From Streptomyces sp. NBC_01244 (GTDB taxonomy: Bacteria > Actinomycetota > Actinomycetes > Streptomycetales > Streptomycetaceae), in contig NZ_CP108488.1 of assembly GCF_035987325.1 (NCBI RefSeq), positions 5,332,001 through 5,396,000 of the forward strand: a stretch of DNA of 64,000 bases. Reading direction: 5' to 3'. Below the pieces are notes generated by a model that worked only from the letters and a program-made list of their open reading frames with translations, was not told the origin of the DNA and did not search any database. This document shows positions 9,019 to 17,216 of the stretch, piece after piece; positions within the stretch are counted from its first letter, which is position 1; the number at the start of each line of letters is the position of its first letter. Made by a program: the position numbers and the translations under genes.

Positions 9019-9951
9019 ATGGGGGAGCAGTGCGTAGGCTCCTTACTTATGAGTAGCGCCTCTGCTTCAGCCGCCTCTTCGGCCTCTTCCGCTTCCTCCG
9101 CCTCGGGCTCTTCCTCCGCCTCGGCCTCTTCCGGAGCCGCCGCCGACCCGCTCGCGCCGCTGGCCGGTCTGCCGGGCGTCGCCGAGTCCGTGGATTCCGT
9201 ACGCAAGGCCGTGGACCGGGTCTACGGCCACCGCGTCATGCGCCGCCGCGCCGGGGCGATCACCTCGGAGGCCGCGCTGCGCGGGGCCCGCGGGAGCGCG
9301 GCGCTGTCCGGGGCCGACTGGGCGCTGGAGGAGGTCCGCCGCCGGAGCGACTTCGGCTCGGAGCCCGAGGCGCGCACGGTGGGTGCCGCTCTGCGCCTGA
9401 CGGCGGAGGCGGGCCAGCTGCTGAGCATCTGGCGCCAGTCGCCGCTACGGGTCCTGGCGCGGCTCCACTTGGTGGCCTCGGGCTCCACGGCCGACGGCGA
9501 CATGGTCGGCAGGCCCCGCCTGGCCGGTGAGCCGGTGGACGAGCCCCTGATCGACCTGCCCCTGCCCGACGCCCAGGAGGTGGCGGGTCGGCTGGACGGG
9601 CTCTCCCGCCTGATCATCGCGGGCGGCTCCGCTCCGGCGCTGATCACGGCGGCGGTGGTGCACGGCGAGCTGCTCGCGCTGCGTCCGTTCGGTTCGTACA
9701 ACGGCCTGGTGGCGCGGACGGCGGAGCGGATCGTGCTGATCAACAGCGGCCTGGACCCGAAGGCGATCTGTCCGGCGGAGGTCGGTCACGCGGAACAGGG
9801 CAGGGAGGCCTATGCGGAGGCCTTCAAGGGCTACGTCTCGGGGACGGCGGAGGGGATGTCGGCCTGGATCGCGCACTGCGGCCGGGCGATCGAGCTCGGG
9901 GTCCGCGAGTCGACGGCGGTCTGCGAGGCGCTCCAGCGCGGCGCGGCCTGA
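9019..9951 (+). CDS. degenerate Fic-like protein with a TTA codon
   Basis: The product is 310 residues. Residues 12-42 are a Ser/Ala low-complexity run and the rest is predicted helical. Residues 222-233 read RPFGSYNGLVAR, which lines up with the Fic motif H-P-F-x-x-G-N-G-R-x-x-R but lacks the catalytic His and the first Gly and Arg. Upstream, SAALSGADWALEE resembles the Fic inhibitory helix. Fic enzymes transfer AMP or other groups from nucleotides; this copy is probably not catalytic in that way. Relatives are sometimes labelled 'oxidoreductase', for which I see no support. The ATG at 9019 has AAGGAGGGG at ideal distance. With that start, codon 9 (9043-9045) is TTA, decoded by the bldA tRNA. 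An internal ATG at 9049 would avoid it but has no ribosome site. Confidence 0.65.
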   Translation: MGEQCVGSLLMSSASASAASSASSASSASGSSSASASSGAAADPLAPLAGLPGVAESVDSVRKAVDRVYGHRVMRRRAGAITSEAALRGARGSAALSGADWALEEVRRRSDFGSEPEARTVGAALRLTAEAGQLLSIWRQSPLRVLARLHLVASGSTADGDMVGRPRLAGEPVDEPLIDLPLPDAQEVAGRLDGLSRLIIAGGSAPALITAAVVHGELLALRPFGSYNGLVARTAERIVLINSGLDPKAICPAEVGHAEQGREAYAEAFKGYVSGTAEGMSAWIAHCGRAIELGVRESTAVCEALQRGAA

Positions 9952-10070
9952 CGGGGCCGGTCGGGGGTCGCACGGGGCTTGGCGCGGCCTGACGGGGCCG
10001 GGCGGGGCCTCACGGGGCTTGGCGGGGCGGCCTCACGGGGCCGGGCGGGGCCTCACGGGCCGGCCGGGAG
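9940..10070. repeat. imperfect GC-rich tandem repeats
   Basis: Variants of GGCCTGACGGGGCCGG and CCTCACGGGGCTTGGCG recur about five times just after the Fic-like gene, at irregular 20-40-bp intervals. No gene is supported here. The remainder, 10140-10434, is comparatively AT-rich and has no credible coding signal. Confidence 0.5.
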
Positions 10071-10103
10071 TCGATGGGGCCTGGCAGGCCCCGGACATGG
10101 GTT

Positions 10104-10135
10104 GCGGCGACACCGTACTGCTCTGGTGTCGCCGC
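10104..10135. terminator. terminator hairpin between convergent genes
   Basis: GCGGCGACACC at 10104-10114 pairs perfectly with GGTGTCGCCGC at 10125-10135 around a 10-nt loop. It sits between the ends of the rightward Fic-like gene and the leftward HAD gene, so it can serve both strands. It lacks a U-run. Confidence 0.6.
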
Positions 10136-10434
10136 TGGCACTTACGCCCAGTTACCAAGCGTCCTCGATGATTGCCCATCAGGTCGGGATCTTTGCCCGT
10201 TCCCTGGTGCGGCTGGCCCGTAATCGACGGGTCGACGTCGCGTGGGTGCTCGGCGTTCATGCTTCGGTCCGTGGGCCTTACTGCGTTTTAAAGATGATCC
10301 TCTCGGATGTTCTTTGGTCTCGCGGGCCGTTGCTTCATTTGTACTCCGCTTCCGAGTGGAGCGAAACCCCTGGCCGCATTTCTTTGCTTTCCGGTGTGAT
10401 TCCGGATGTATCGGACACCCGGTGTTCGTGCAGG

Positions 10435-11280
10435 TCAGCGCGAGGCCGTGGCAGCCAGGGCGCGCCGTCGGCTCGCGTACCAGACCAGTCCGGCGGTGGC
10501 CGCGGCAGCGCCCACCGCGGCTGCGGCGACCAGCGCCGGCCGCGCCGGCATCGACAGTCCCGGCAGCCGCTGCTTCAGCCGTACCGGCCGGTTGAAGACC
10601 AGTACCGGCCACTCGCGTGCCACCGCTTCCCGCCGCAGCGCCCGGTCGGGGTTGACCGCGTGCGGGTGCCCGACCGCCTCCAGCATCGGGACGTCGGTGA
10701 CCGAGTCGCTGTACGCGTAGCAGCGCGAGAGGTCGTACCCCTCGGACTCCGCGAGTTCCCGTACGGCCTCCGCCTTGGTGGGGCCGTAGGCGTAGTACTC
10801 GATCTCGCCGGTGAAGCAGCCGTCCTCGCCCACGACCATCCGCGTGGCGACGACCCGGTCGGCGCCGAGCATCTCGCCGATGGGTTCGACGACCTCGGCT
10901 CCGGAGGTGGACACGATCACCACGTCGCGGCCCGCGGTGTGGTGGGCCTCGATGAGGGAGGCGGCCTCGTCGTAGATCAGCGGGTCGATGAGGTCGTGCA
11001 GGGTCTCGGCGACGATCTCCCGGACCTGCTGCACGTTCCACCCCTTGCAGAGGGCGGACAGGTACTCCCGCATCCGTTCCATCTGATCGTGGTCGGCGCC
11101 GCCGGCCAGATAGATGAACTGCGTGTAGGCGGTGCGCAGCACGGCCCTTCGGTTGATCAGGCCGCCCTGGTAGAAGGACTTGCTGAACGTCAGAGTGCTC
11201 GACTTCGCAATGACCGTCTTGTCCAGGTCGAAGAAGGCTGCGGTGCGAGGCAAGGAGTGCGGCAAGGGCTGATTTTCCAC
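10435..11280 (-). CDS. HAD-superfamily IB phosphatase
   Basis: Predicted cytoplasmic phosphatase of about 281 residues in the SerB-like HAD-IB group. Motif I is FFDLDKTV (nucleophile and acid/base aspartates), motif II is VIVSTSGAEV, the lysine region is YGPTKAEAV, and motif IV is CYAYSDSVTDVPML. The C-terminus ends in a hydrophobic Ala-rich helix followed by RRR, which suggests membrane association. Relatives lie next to Tad clusters in many actinobacteria. The start is uncertain: the GTG at 11280 is preceded by a TATGCT -10-like box 7 nt upstream and TTTACG 16 bp further, the pattern of a leaderless transcript. An ATG at 11304 without a ribosome site is the alternative. The substrate is unknown. 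Confidence 0.85.
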   Translation of the reverse strand: MENQPLPHSLPRTAAFFDLDKTVIAKSSTLTFSKSFYQGGLINRRAVLRTAYTQFIYLAGGADHDQMERMREYLSALCKGWNVQQVREIVAETLHDLIDPLIYDEAASLIEAHHTAGRDVVIVSTSGAEVVEPIGEMLGADRVVATRMVVGEDGCFTGEIEYYAYGPTKAEAVRELAESEGYDLSRCYAYSDSVTDVPMLEAVGHPHAVNPDRALRREAVAREWPVLVFNRPVRLKQRLPGLSMPARPALVAAAAVGAAAATAGLVWYASRRRALAATASR

Positions 11281-11756
11281 GACCCGAGCATATGCGCCCA
11301 CCATTCGGCGTAAAGTGCGGCGCGTGGGTTTGCCTGAGAAGGCTCTCGGGTACACCATGGAAGTCACGGATCGTTCGCGACCGTGCTAACCCGGTCTGGC
11401 TCCTCCCCCCCCGAGTCGGACCGTGGGGACGACCCCCGCTCTCCCCCCCGGCGGGGGTCGTCGCATGTCCGGACGCGGTTCGCGTCCCTGCCTTCGACCC
11501 CAAGTGATCATTCCTCGGCCTTCCTCGTCTTCGAGGGGCCCGCGCGTCGAAGGCCCTCACCCCCTCGAACTCGTCACGCTGCGTAGTGGTTCCGGCGCGC
11601 TCCGGAACTCACCTGTAGGGGTGAGCGGGTTATTCACAATGGGGCGGCTGTCCACGGTTTTTGAGCAAGATCCACTTCCTTTTCCCGATCCCGTCACGGT
11701 GATTCCGGCCGCGAAGTCCGCGGCGCTGGATTTGCGGTGAGAAGGAGGCGGAGATC
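11281..11756. promoter_or_regulatory. intergenic region ahead of the Tad operon
   Basis: This gap between divergent genes should contain the promoter of the Tad operon. A perfect 12-bp stem (11428-11439 with 11451-11462, C-rich loop) and a small CTCACC/GGTGAG hairpin at 11608-11625 are visible. The last 120 bp are AT-richer. GAAGGAGG at 11741-11748 is the ribosome site for 11757. I find no reading frame with coding bias here. Confidence 0.4.
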
Positions 11757-12992
11757 GTGGCTGGATCGAAGTCGTGTGAAGTCCGGGATCTCGCGGTGGC
11801 GGGCGGGGACAGGCCGAATCCCGGGGCCGGCGGGCCTGTGGCCGCCGGTGGACGGCCGCTGATCATCACCGAGGACCCCCTGCTGCTCGACGACCTGCTG
11901 CGGCTGTGCGCCGCCGCGGGGGCCGAGCCGCATGTGCACCACGCGGTGCCCGAGCAAAGCGGAGCCGACCGTGAGAGTGGCGGCGGGAGCGGCGGGAGCG
12001 GCGGGAGCGGCGGGGGTGCCGCGGGTGTCATGGGTGTGGCGGGGGTCGGCTGGGAATCGGCGCCCCTCGTATTGGTCGGCGACGACGCCGCCCGGCGGGT
12101 GCGCGGCGCACCCCGGCGGGACGGGGTGCTCCTCGTCGGCCGGGATCTGGACGACCCCCACGTCTGGCAGCGGGCGCTGGAGATCGGCGCCGAGGAGGTG
12201 CTGACCCTCCCCGACGCCGAGAGCCGGCTCGTCGACAGGATCGCCGATGTGGTGGAAGGCGCCGGGCGGCCCGCCCTCACGGTCGGGGTGATCGGGGGTA
12301 GCGGTGGAGCCGGAGCCTCCACCCTCGCCTGCGCCCTGGCCCTGCGGGCCGCCCGGGCAGGCGAGCGGACCATCCTCATCGACGGCGACCCCCTCGGCGG
12401 CGGTATGGACGTCCTCCTCGGAGGCGAAGCCGCCGAAGGGCTGCGCTGGCCCGACTTCGCCGCCTCGCGCGGCCGCGTCGGCGCCGGAGCCCTGGCCGAA
12501 TCCCTGCCCGAGCTGCACGCCCTGCGGGTACTCAGCTGGGACCGCGGGGACCGGGTGGTGGTGCCGCCCGCCGCCATGCGCTCGGTGGTGGCCGCGGCGC
12601 GGCGCCGGGGCGGGGTCGTCGTGGTCGACCTGCCGCGCCGGGTCGACGAAGCCGTGGCGGAGGTGCTCGCGCAGCTGGACCTGGTGCTGATGGTGGTGCG
12701 GGGCGAGTTGCGGGCGGTGGCCGCCGCCGGCCGGGTGTCCGCCGGAGTCCGCATGGTGGCCCGCGACGTCCGCGTGGTCGTACGGGGCCCCGCGCCGGGC
12801 GGACTCGACGCGGAGGCCGTCGCCGGACTGCTGGGGGTGCCGCTGGCCGGCGAAGTACCGGTGGAGGTGGGGCTTCCGGGCCGGGTGGCCGAGGGCGAGC
12901 CCCCGGGAGCGCACGGCCGGGGCGCCCTCGCCCGCTTCTGCGACGGCTTCTGGCAGCGCGCGCTCGGCTCCGCCCAGGGGGCGTCGGCATGA
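11757..12992 (+). CDS. CpaE/TadZ-like ATPase-fold protein of the Tad cluster
   Basis: The 411-residue product probably localises the Tad pilus machine. The N-terminal half resembles a receiver-like domain. The C-terminal half is a ParA/MinD fold whose P-loop reads GGSGGAGAST (residues 180-189). It lacks the usual lysines, as in the actinobacterial CpaE homologues often named septum-site-determining proteins. VILIDGDPLGGG-type and VVVVDLPRRVDE segments follow. A Gly-Ser run at about residues 75-88 is encoded by three perfect 9-bp repeats. The GTG start has GAAGGAGG 8 nt upstream. The stop overlaps the tadA start by 4 bp (ATGA), indicating translational coupling. Confidence 0.85.
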   Translation: MAGSKSCEVRDLAVAGGDRPNPGAGGPVAAGGRPLIITEDPLLLDDLLRLCAAAGAEPHVHHAVPEQSGADRESGGGSGGSGGSGGGAAGVMGVAGVGWESAPLVLVGDDAARRVRGAPRRDGVLLVGRDLDDPHVWQRALEIGAEEVLTLPDAESRLVDRIADVVEGAGRPALTVGVIGGSGGAGASTLACALALRAARAGERTILIDGDPLGGGMDVLLGGEAAEGLRWPDFAASRGRVGAGALAESLPELHALRVLSWDRGDRVVVPPAAMRSVVAAARRRGGVVVVDLPRRVDEAVAEVLAQLDLVLMVVRGELRAVAAAGRVSAGVRMVARDVRVVVRGPAPGGLDAEAVAGLLGVPLAGEVPVEVGLPGRVAEGEPPGAHGRGALARFCDGFWQRALGSAQGASA

Positions 12993-14137
12993 GCGCCGTA
13001 CTCCTCGACGCGGTGCGCCAGCGGCTTGCCGAGAGCGGGGCGGAGCCGACCCCGGCGCGGGTGGCGGCGGCCCTGCGGGCCCAGGGCCGGTTGCTGGGCG
13101 ACGCGGAAGTGCTCGGCGTCGCCGCGGAACTGAGGTCCGAACTGGTCGGCGCGGGCCCGCTGGAGGCACTCCTCGCCGACCCCGAGGTCACCGACGTCCT
13201 GGTGGCCGCCCCCGACCGGGTGTGGGTGGACCGCGGCGGCGGGCTGGAGCTGACCGGGGTGACCTTCGCCGACGCCGCCGCGGTGCGCAGGCTCGCCCAG
13301 CGGCTCGCCGCCGTCGCCGGACGCCGACTCGACGACGCCCGGCCCTGGGTGGACGCCCGGATGCCCGACGGCACCCGCCTGCACGCCGTACTGCCTCCGG
13401 TGGCCGTCGGCTCGGCGTGCCTGTCCCTGCGGGTCGTGCGACCGCGCGCCTTCACGCTGGAGGAGCTCGTCGCGGCGGGGACACTGCCGCCCGGCGGACA
13501 GCGGCTGCTGCGGGACATGGTGCGGGCCCGGCTGTCCTTCCTGGTCTCGGGCGGGACGGGCACCGGCAAGACCACCTTGCTCAGCGCCCTGCTCGGGCTG
13601 GTCGGCCCCGGGGAGCGGATCGTGCTCGCCGAGGACTCGGCCGAGCTGCGGCCCGACCATCCGCACGTGGTGCGGCTGGAAACCCGGCCGGCCAACCAGG
13701 AGGGCGCCGGCCAGGTCACCCTTGCCGACCTGGTCCGTCAGGCCCTGCGGATGAGGCCGGACCGGCTCGTCGTCGGCGAAGTCCGGGGCGCCGAGGTCGC
13801 GGACCTGCTGGCCGCCCTCAACACGGGACACGAAGGCGGCTGTGGCACGGTCCACGCGAATGCCGCCGCCCACGTGCCGGCCCGGCTGGAGGCCCTCGGT
13901 ACGGCCGCCGGACTCGACCGGGCCGCCCTCCACAGCCAGTTGGCGGCGGCCCTGACCCTGGTGGTCCACCTCGTACGGGACCGGGCCGGCCGGCGCCGGG
14001 TCGCCGAGGTGCACGTCCTGGAGCGGGACCCGGCCGGGCTCGTGGTCACCGTGCCGGCGCTGCGCTGGGGCGCCCGGGGGTTCGTACGGGACCGGGGCTG
14101 GGAGCGGCTGCGCCCGCTGCTCGCGGGTGCCCGGTGA
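12989..14137 (+). CDS. tadA: TadA/CpaF secretion ATPase
   Basis: Hexameric ATPase that drives assembly of Flp/Tad pili on the cytoplasmic face of the membrane. The 382-residue protein has Walker A SGGTGTGKTT, an Asp box VLAEDSAEL, the Walker B region LVVGEVRGAEVADLLAALNTGH, and the His box GGCGTVHANAA. It is somewhat shorter than Gram-negative CpaF because the N-terminal extension is missing, as usual in actinobacteria. It overlaps its neighbours at both ends (ATGA and GTGA), so it belongs to one tightly coupled operon with the CpaE-like gene and tadB. Confidence 0.95.
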   Translation: MSAVLLDAVRQRLAESGAEPTPARVAAALRAQGRLLGDAEVLGVAAELRSELVGAGPLEALLADPEVTDVLVAAPDRVWVDRGGGLELTGVTFADAAAVRRLAQRLAAVAGRRLDDARPWVDARMPDGTRLHAVLPPVAVGSACLSLRVVRPRAFTLEELVAAGTLPPGGQRLLRDMVRARLSFLVSGGTGTGKTTLLSALLGLVGPGERIVLAEDSAELRPDHPHVVRLETRPANQEGAGQVTLADLVRQALRMRPDRLVVGEVRGAEVADLLAALNTGHEGGCGTVHANAAAHVPARLEALGTAAGLDRAALHSQLAAALTLVVHLVRDRAGRRRVAEVHVLERDPAGLVVTVPALRWGARGFVRDRGWERLRPLLAGAR

Positions 14138-15018
14138 GCGCCGGGGCGGTGGTGCCGCTGCCGGCGCTCGCCGGGGTGCTGTGCGCCGGAGCGGCCGCCT
14201 GGGCGCTGGCCGGGGCCGACCGGGTGCCCCGGCGGGCCAGGGCGGTACTGGCCGGGGCGGGGCCACCGGTACCGGCCGGACCGGCACCCTGGGAGCGCCT
14301 GGTGGCCGGAGTCCGGGTCCGGGCCGCGCGCAGCCGGGAGTGGGCCTGCCTCGGGGCCGGGCTGGTGCTCGCACTGCTGGGCGGGTCGGTGATCCCGATG
14401 CTCGCCGGGGCGGCGGCCGTGCCGCTGGTCCGCCGGTGGCTGCGGGCCAGGGAGCGGGCGCGGGCCCGGACGGCGCGGGCCGCCGAGGTGGTGGCCCTGT
14501 GCGGAGCGGTGGTGGGCGAGCTGCGCGCCGGTGCGCAGCCCGGCCGGGCGCTGACCGAGGCGATGCGCCGCACGGTGTCCGGCCCCGGCGGGCCGGGAGC
14601 CGCGGAGGCCGGGGTCCTGGCGGCCGCTGCCTTCGGCGGGGACGTGGCCGCAGCACTGCGGGAGGCGGCCCGGGAGCCCGGCGCGGAGGGGCTGGCGGCG
14701 ATGGCGGCCTGCTGGCGGGTCTCGGTGGACGGCGGCGCCGGGCTGGCCGCCGGACTGGACCGGCTGGAAGGGGCCCTGCGGGCCGAGCGGGACCGGGAGG
14801 AATCCCTGCGCGCCCAGCTCGCGGGAGCGAGATCGACGACGGCGGTGCTGGCCCTGCTTCCGGGGGTCGGTCTGCTCATCGGTACCGGGCTGGGGGCCGA
14901 TCCGCTGCGGGTGCTCCTGCACACGCCGGTGGGGTGGGGCTGCCTGCTGGCCGGCTCGGCACTGGAGGCGCTGGGGCTGCTGTGGTGCCGGCGGATCGTC
15001 AGGGTGGCGGAGCGGTGA
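14134..15018 (+). CDS. tadB: TadB-like inner-membrane platform protein
   Basis: The 294-residue membrane protein has a GspF/T2SSF-type cytoplasmic domain (motif region VVGELRAGAQPGRALTEA) between hydrophobic helices at the N-terminus and near residues 245-285. TadB and TadC form the platform on which TadA acts. The GTG at 14134 overlaps the tadA stop (GTGA). The same strand is open far upstream in this frame, but that is the shadow of tadA. Confidence 0.85.
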   Translation: MSAGAVVPLPALAGVLCAGAAAWALAGADRVPRRARAVLAGAGPPVPAGPAPWERLVAGVRVRAARSREWACLGAGLVLALLGGSVIPMLAGAAAVPLVRRWLRARERARARTARAAEVVALCGAVVGELRAGAQPGRALTEAMRRTVSGPGGPGAAEAGVLAAAAFGGDVAAALREAAREPGAEGLAAMAACWRVSVDGGAGLAAGLDRLEGALRAERDREESLRAQLAGARSTTAVLALLPGVGLLIGTGLGADPLRVLLHTPVGWGCLLAGSALEALGLLWCRRIVRVAER

Positions 15019-15794
15019 TGGACGGCTTCGCGATCCACAGGCTGGGGATGGCCCTGTGCCTCGCGGCGGCGGCGCTGTGGGCGGCGTCGGCGGTGGCGGC
15101 GCGCATCCGGGAGCGGGCGGCCCGGCGCCGCCTCACCCGGATGCTCGCGGTGGAAGCAGCGCGCAGTCGGCCGCCCGCCGGGCCCCGGCTGCGGGCGGCG
15201 GTGACGGCCTGGGCCGGGCCGGCCGGAGCACTGGCGGCGGCCTGGCTGCTGATCGGGGGGCTCGCGGGCGCGGCGGCAGGCTGCGCGGCGGGCTTCGCGG
15301 TCCGCAGATGGCTCGCGCGACGGCGGCCGGCCACAGGGGTCGACCTCGGGGAGGCGGAGCGCCAGCTTCCGTTCGCCGCCGACCTGTTGGCCGCATGCCT
15401 AGCGGCCGGAGCCGGGCCGGTGGACGCCGCCGAGGCGGTGGGGGAGTCGCTGGGCGGCCCGGTGGGCGACCGGCTGGCAATGGCCGGAGCGGAGCTGCGC
15501 CTCGGCGGCGAACCGGGCGCCGCGTGGGGGAGGTTGACGGCGATACCGGGAGCGCGCGCCCTGGCCGAATGCCTGGAGCGCTCCGCGCGCACGGGGGCGC
15601 CCGCCGCGGAACCGGTGTCCCGGCTCGCGTCGACGCTCCGGGCGGACCGCGCCCGGAGGGCTGGAGCCCGGGCGCAGCGGGCGGCGGTCCTCGTCACCGC
15701 GCCGGTGGGCCTGTGCTTCCTCCCCGCCTTCCTCGCGCTGGGAGTGGCGCCGGTGGTGATCGGAATGGCCTCCGGCCTCCTCTCCGCCGACTGA
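15018..15794 (+). CDS. tadC: TadC-like inner-membrane platform protein
   Basis: The 258-residue partner of TadB carries a T2SSF-type domain: ERQLPFAADLLAACLAAGAG and SLGGPVGDRLAMAGAEL are typical. It has membrane helices at residues 5-25, 70-95 and 225-255. The ATG at 15018 overlaps the tadB stop (TGATG); a GTG one codon earlier is also possible. The gene ends 111 bp before the pilin-like gene. Confidence 0.85.
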   Translation: MDGFAIHRLGMALCLAAAALWAASAVAARIRERAARRRLTRMLAVEAARSRPPAGPRLRAAVTAWAGPAGALAAAWLLIGGLAGAAAGCAAGFAVRRWLARRRPATGVDLGEAERQLPFAADLLAACLAAGAGPVDAAEAVGESLGGPVGDRLAMAGAELRLGGEPGAAWGRLTAIPGARALAECLERSARTGAPAAEPVSRLASTLRADRARRAGARAQRAAVLVTAPVGLCFLPAFLALGVAPVVIGMASGLLSAD

Positions 15795-15905
15795 AGGGCC
15801 GACTGAAGGGCTGAATGACGGCCGACCGAATGGGCCACCTGAAATGACCATCTGACATCTGAGATCTGAGATCACGTCAAAAAGCTGAATCAACGGGAGG
15901 TTGTC

Positions 15906-16130
15906 ATGTCGATCATCTGGATTCGCGTGCGGGCGGCAATGGCGGGGCTGGCGGGGCGGGCGGGACTGAAGGGCCACGGGGGCGACGCGGGAATGTCCAC
16001 ATCCGAATACGCCATGGGCACGATCGCGGCGTGTGCGTTCGCGGCCGTTCTGTACAAGGTGGTGACGAGTGAACTGGTCTCGACGGCACTTCAGTCGACC
16101 ATCGGGAAGGCACTCGATGCGCCGTTCTGA
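15906..16130 (+). CDS. DUF4244 / Flp pilin-like peptide
   Basis: The 74-residue protein is probably the structural pilin of the Tad system. A basic leader is followed by GDAGMSTSEYAMGTIAACAF. This looks like a class III/Flp-type prepilin site, with a Glu 5 residues into the mature region (if cleavage is at G|M) and a hydrophobic helix after it. The ATG has GGGAGG 7 nt upstream. The preceding 111 bp include short direct repeats (ATCTGAG twice) and may hold an extra promoter giving high pilin levels. No prepilin peptidase gene is present in the window. Confidence 0.8.
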   Translation: MSIIWIRVRAAMAGLAGRAGLKGHGGDAGMSTSEYAMGTIAACAFAAVLYKVVTSELVSTALQSTIGKALDAPF

Positions 16131-16494
16131 GCGCGGTTCCGAGCGCCGTTCCGACCGCGGATATGTGACGGCGGAGGCGGCCCTGGTGATTCCGGCGCTG
16201 GTGCTGTTCGCGGCGCTCCTGGTGTGGGCACTGATGGCGGCAGCCGCACAGATCCGGTGTGTCGACGCCGCTCGGGCCGGTGCCCGGTCGGCGGCCCGGT
16301 CGGAGCCGGCGGGCGCGGCGGTCGCGGCAGCGGTGGCCGCCGCCCCGCCCGGGGCGCGGGTGGAGCTCTCGCGGGAGGGTGATCTGTGGCGGGTCCGCGT
16401 CACGGCTCCCGCTCCGGGACCGGCCGCGGTGCCGATCCGCCTCACCGCCTTGGCCGCCGCCCTGGCCGAGGACACCGTGGGGCCGCCGCCGTGA
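16117..16494 (+). CDS. TadE family pseudopilin
   Basis: The 125-residue protein has a TadE-like N-terminus: basic residues, then GYVTAEAALVIPALVLFAALLVW. It has a single membrane helix with the conserved Glu early in the helix and an extracytoplasmic tail. TadE-like pseudopilins assist Flp pilus assembly. The ATG at 16117 lies inside the end of the pilin gene (14-bp overlap), and the stop overlaps the next start (GTGA). Confidence 0.85.
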   Translation: MRRSERGSERRSDRGYVTAEAALVIPALVLFAALLVWALMAAAAQIRCVDAARAGARSAARSEPAGAAVAAAVAAAPPGARVELSREGDLWRVRVTAPAPGPAAVPIRLTALAAALAEDTVGPPP

Positions 16495-16853
16495 CCGGGA
16501 GGTGCGCGGGCCCGCGGGACCGGGGGTCGGCCACGGTGTGGGCGGTCGTGGTGGCGACCGTGCTGGTGGCGGTGTTCGGCGGGGTGCTCCTGCTCGGGCA
16601 GGCGGTGGTCTCCCGGCACCGTGCCGCGGCCGCGGCCGACCTCGCCGCCCTCGCGGCGGCGGCGAGCTGGGCCCACGGCCCGGAGGCCGCCTGCGCCACG
16701 GCGATACGGGTGGCGGTGGCGCAGGGCGCGCGGGTCACCGAGTGCGTGGTGACGGGCGAGGTCGCGGAGGTCACCGCCCGCGCCCCGACGGGCCCCTTCG
16801 GACCGGAGCTGCGCTCCCGCGCGGGCCCGCCGTTGCCCGGGGAGCCCCGGTGA
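16491..16853 (+). CDS. second TadE-like protein (Rv3654c type)
   Basis: The 120-residue protein has RDRGSATVWAVVVATVLVAVFGG followed by an Ala-rich helix (HRAAAAADLAALAAAASW). This is the pattern of the TadE-like family found next to the helicase in actinobacterial Tad neighbourhoods. It is probably a membrane-anchored minor pilin. The GTG start overlaps the TadE stop by 4 bp, so it is the last gene of the operon. Confidence 0.8.
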   Translation: MTGRCAGPRDRGSATVWAVVVATVLVAVFGGVLLLGQAVVSRHRAAAAADLAALAAAASWAHGPEAACATAIRVAVAQGARVTECVVTGEVAEVTARAPTGPFGPELRSRAGPPLPGEPR

Positions 16854-17216
16854 GGGGGCCTCCACAGGGCCGGGTCCGCCGGGTCCGCGGCCGGGCGCGC
16901 TGCGGGGCCACGGGTGTCCAGGCGGCCCGTCCGGGAGGGCCTGGGGATACGAGTGCGGTCCAGGGGAGGGGGAGGTACGAGGCGTGGTCCGGGCTGGCTG
17001 GCACCAGACACCTGCCACCAGACACCTGCCACCCGTCACCCGTCACCCGTCACCTGACACGGTCCGGGCGGCGCCAGGGGCGATATCAAGCCAATCGCCG
17101 GTGATCCCGGGAAGCCGGAGTTCCGGCCCGGTGCCCCGGTCGCGGCGGCGGCTCCGGCCCGGGGTTCGCCCGGCGGAGCCCGGTCGGCCCGGCCGGCCCG
17201 GGTGGCTCGGAGGGGC
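16854..17216. repeat. intergenic region with short tandem repeats
   Basis: The gap lies between the convergent Tad operon and helicase gene. CACCAGACACCTGC occurs twice in tandem (17002-17029), followed by three copies of CACCCGT (17030-17050). No coding sequence is supported. These could fold as part of the transcription end of either gene. Confidence 0.45.

Noticed and set aside
10242..10595. A 117-codon plus-strand frame in the gap before the HAD gene
   Set aside because: No ribosome site, poor third-position bias, and it runs antisense into the HAD gene.
11632..11660. DnaA-box-like TTATTCACA and CTGTCCACG upstream of the Tad operon
   Set aside because: Both differ from the Streptomyces consensus, and no cluster or origin feature is present.
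11630..14656. A 1008-codon open frame on the minus strand across the Tad operon
   Set aside because: It is antisense to the CpaE-like gene, tadA and tadB, which have catalytic motifs and overlapping starts; its own product is Arg/Pro/Ala low complexity.
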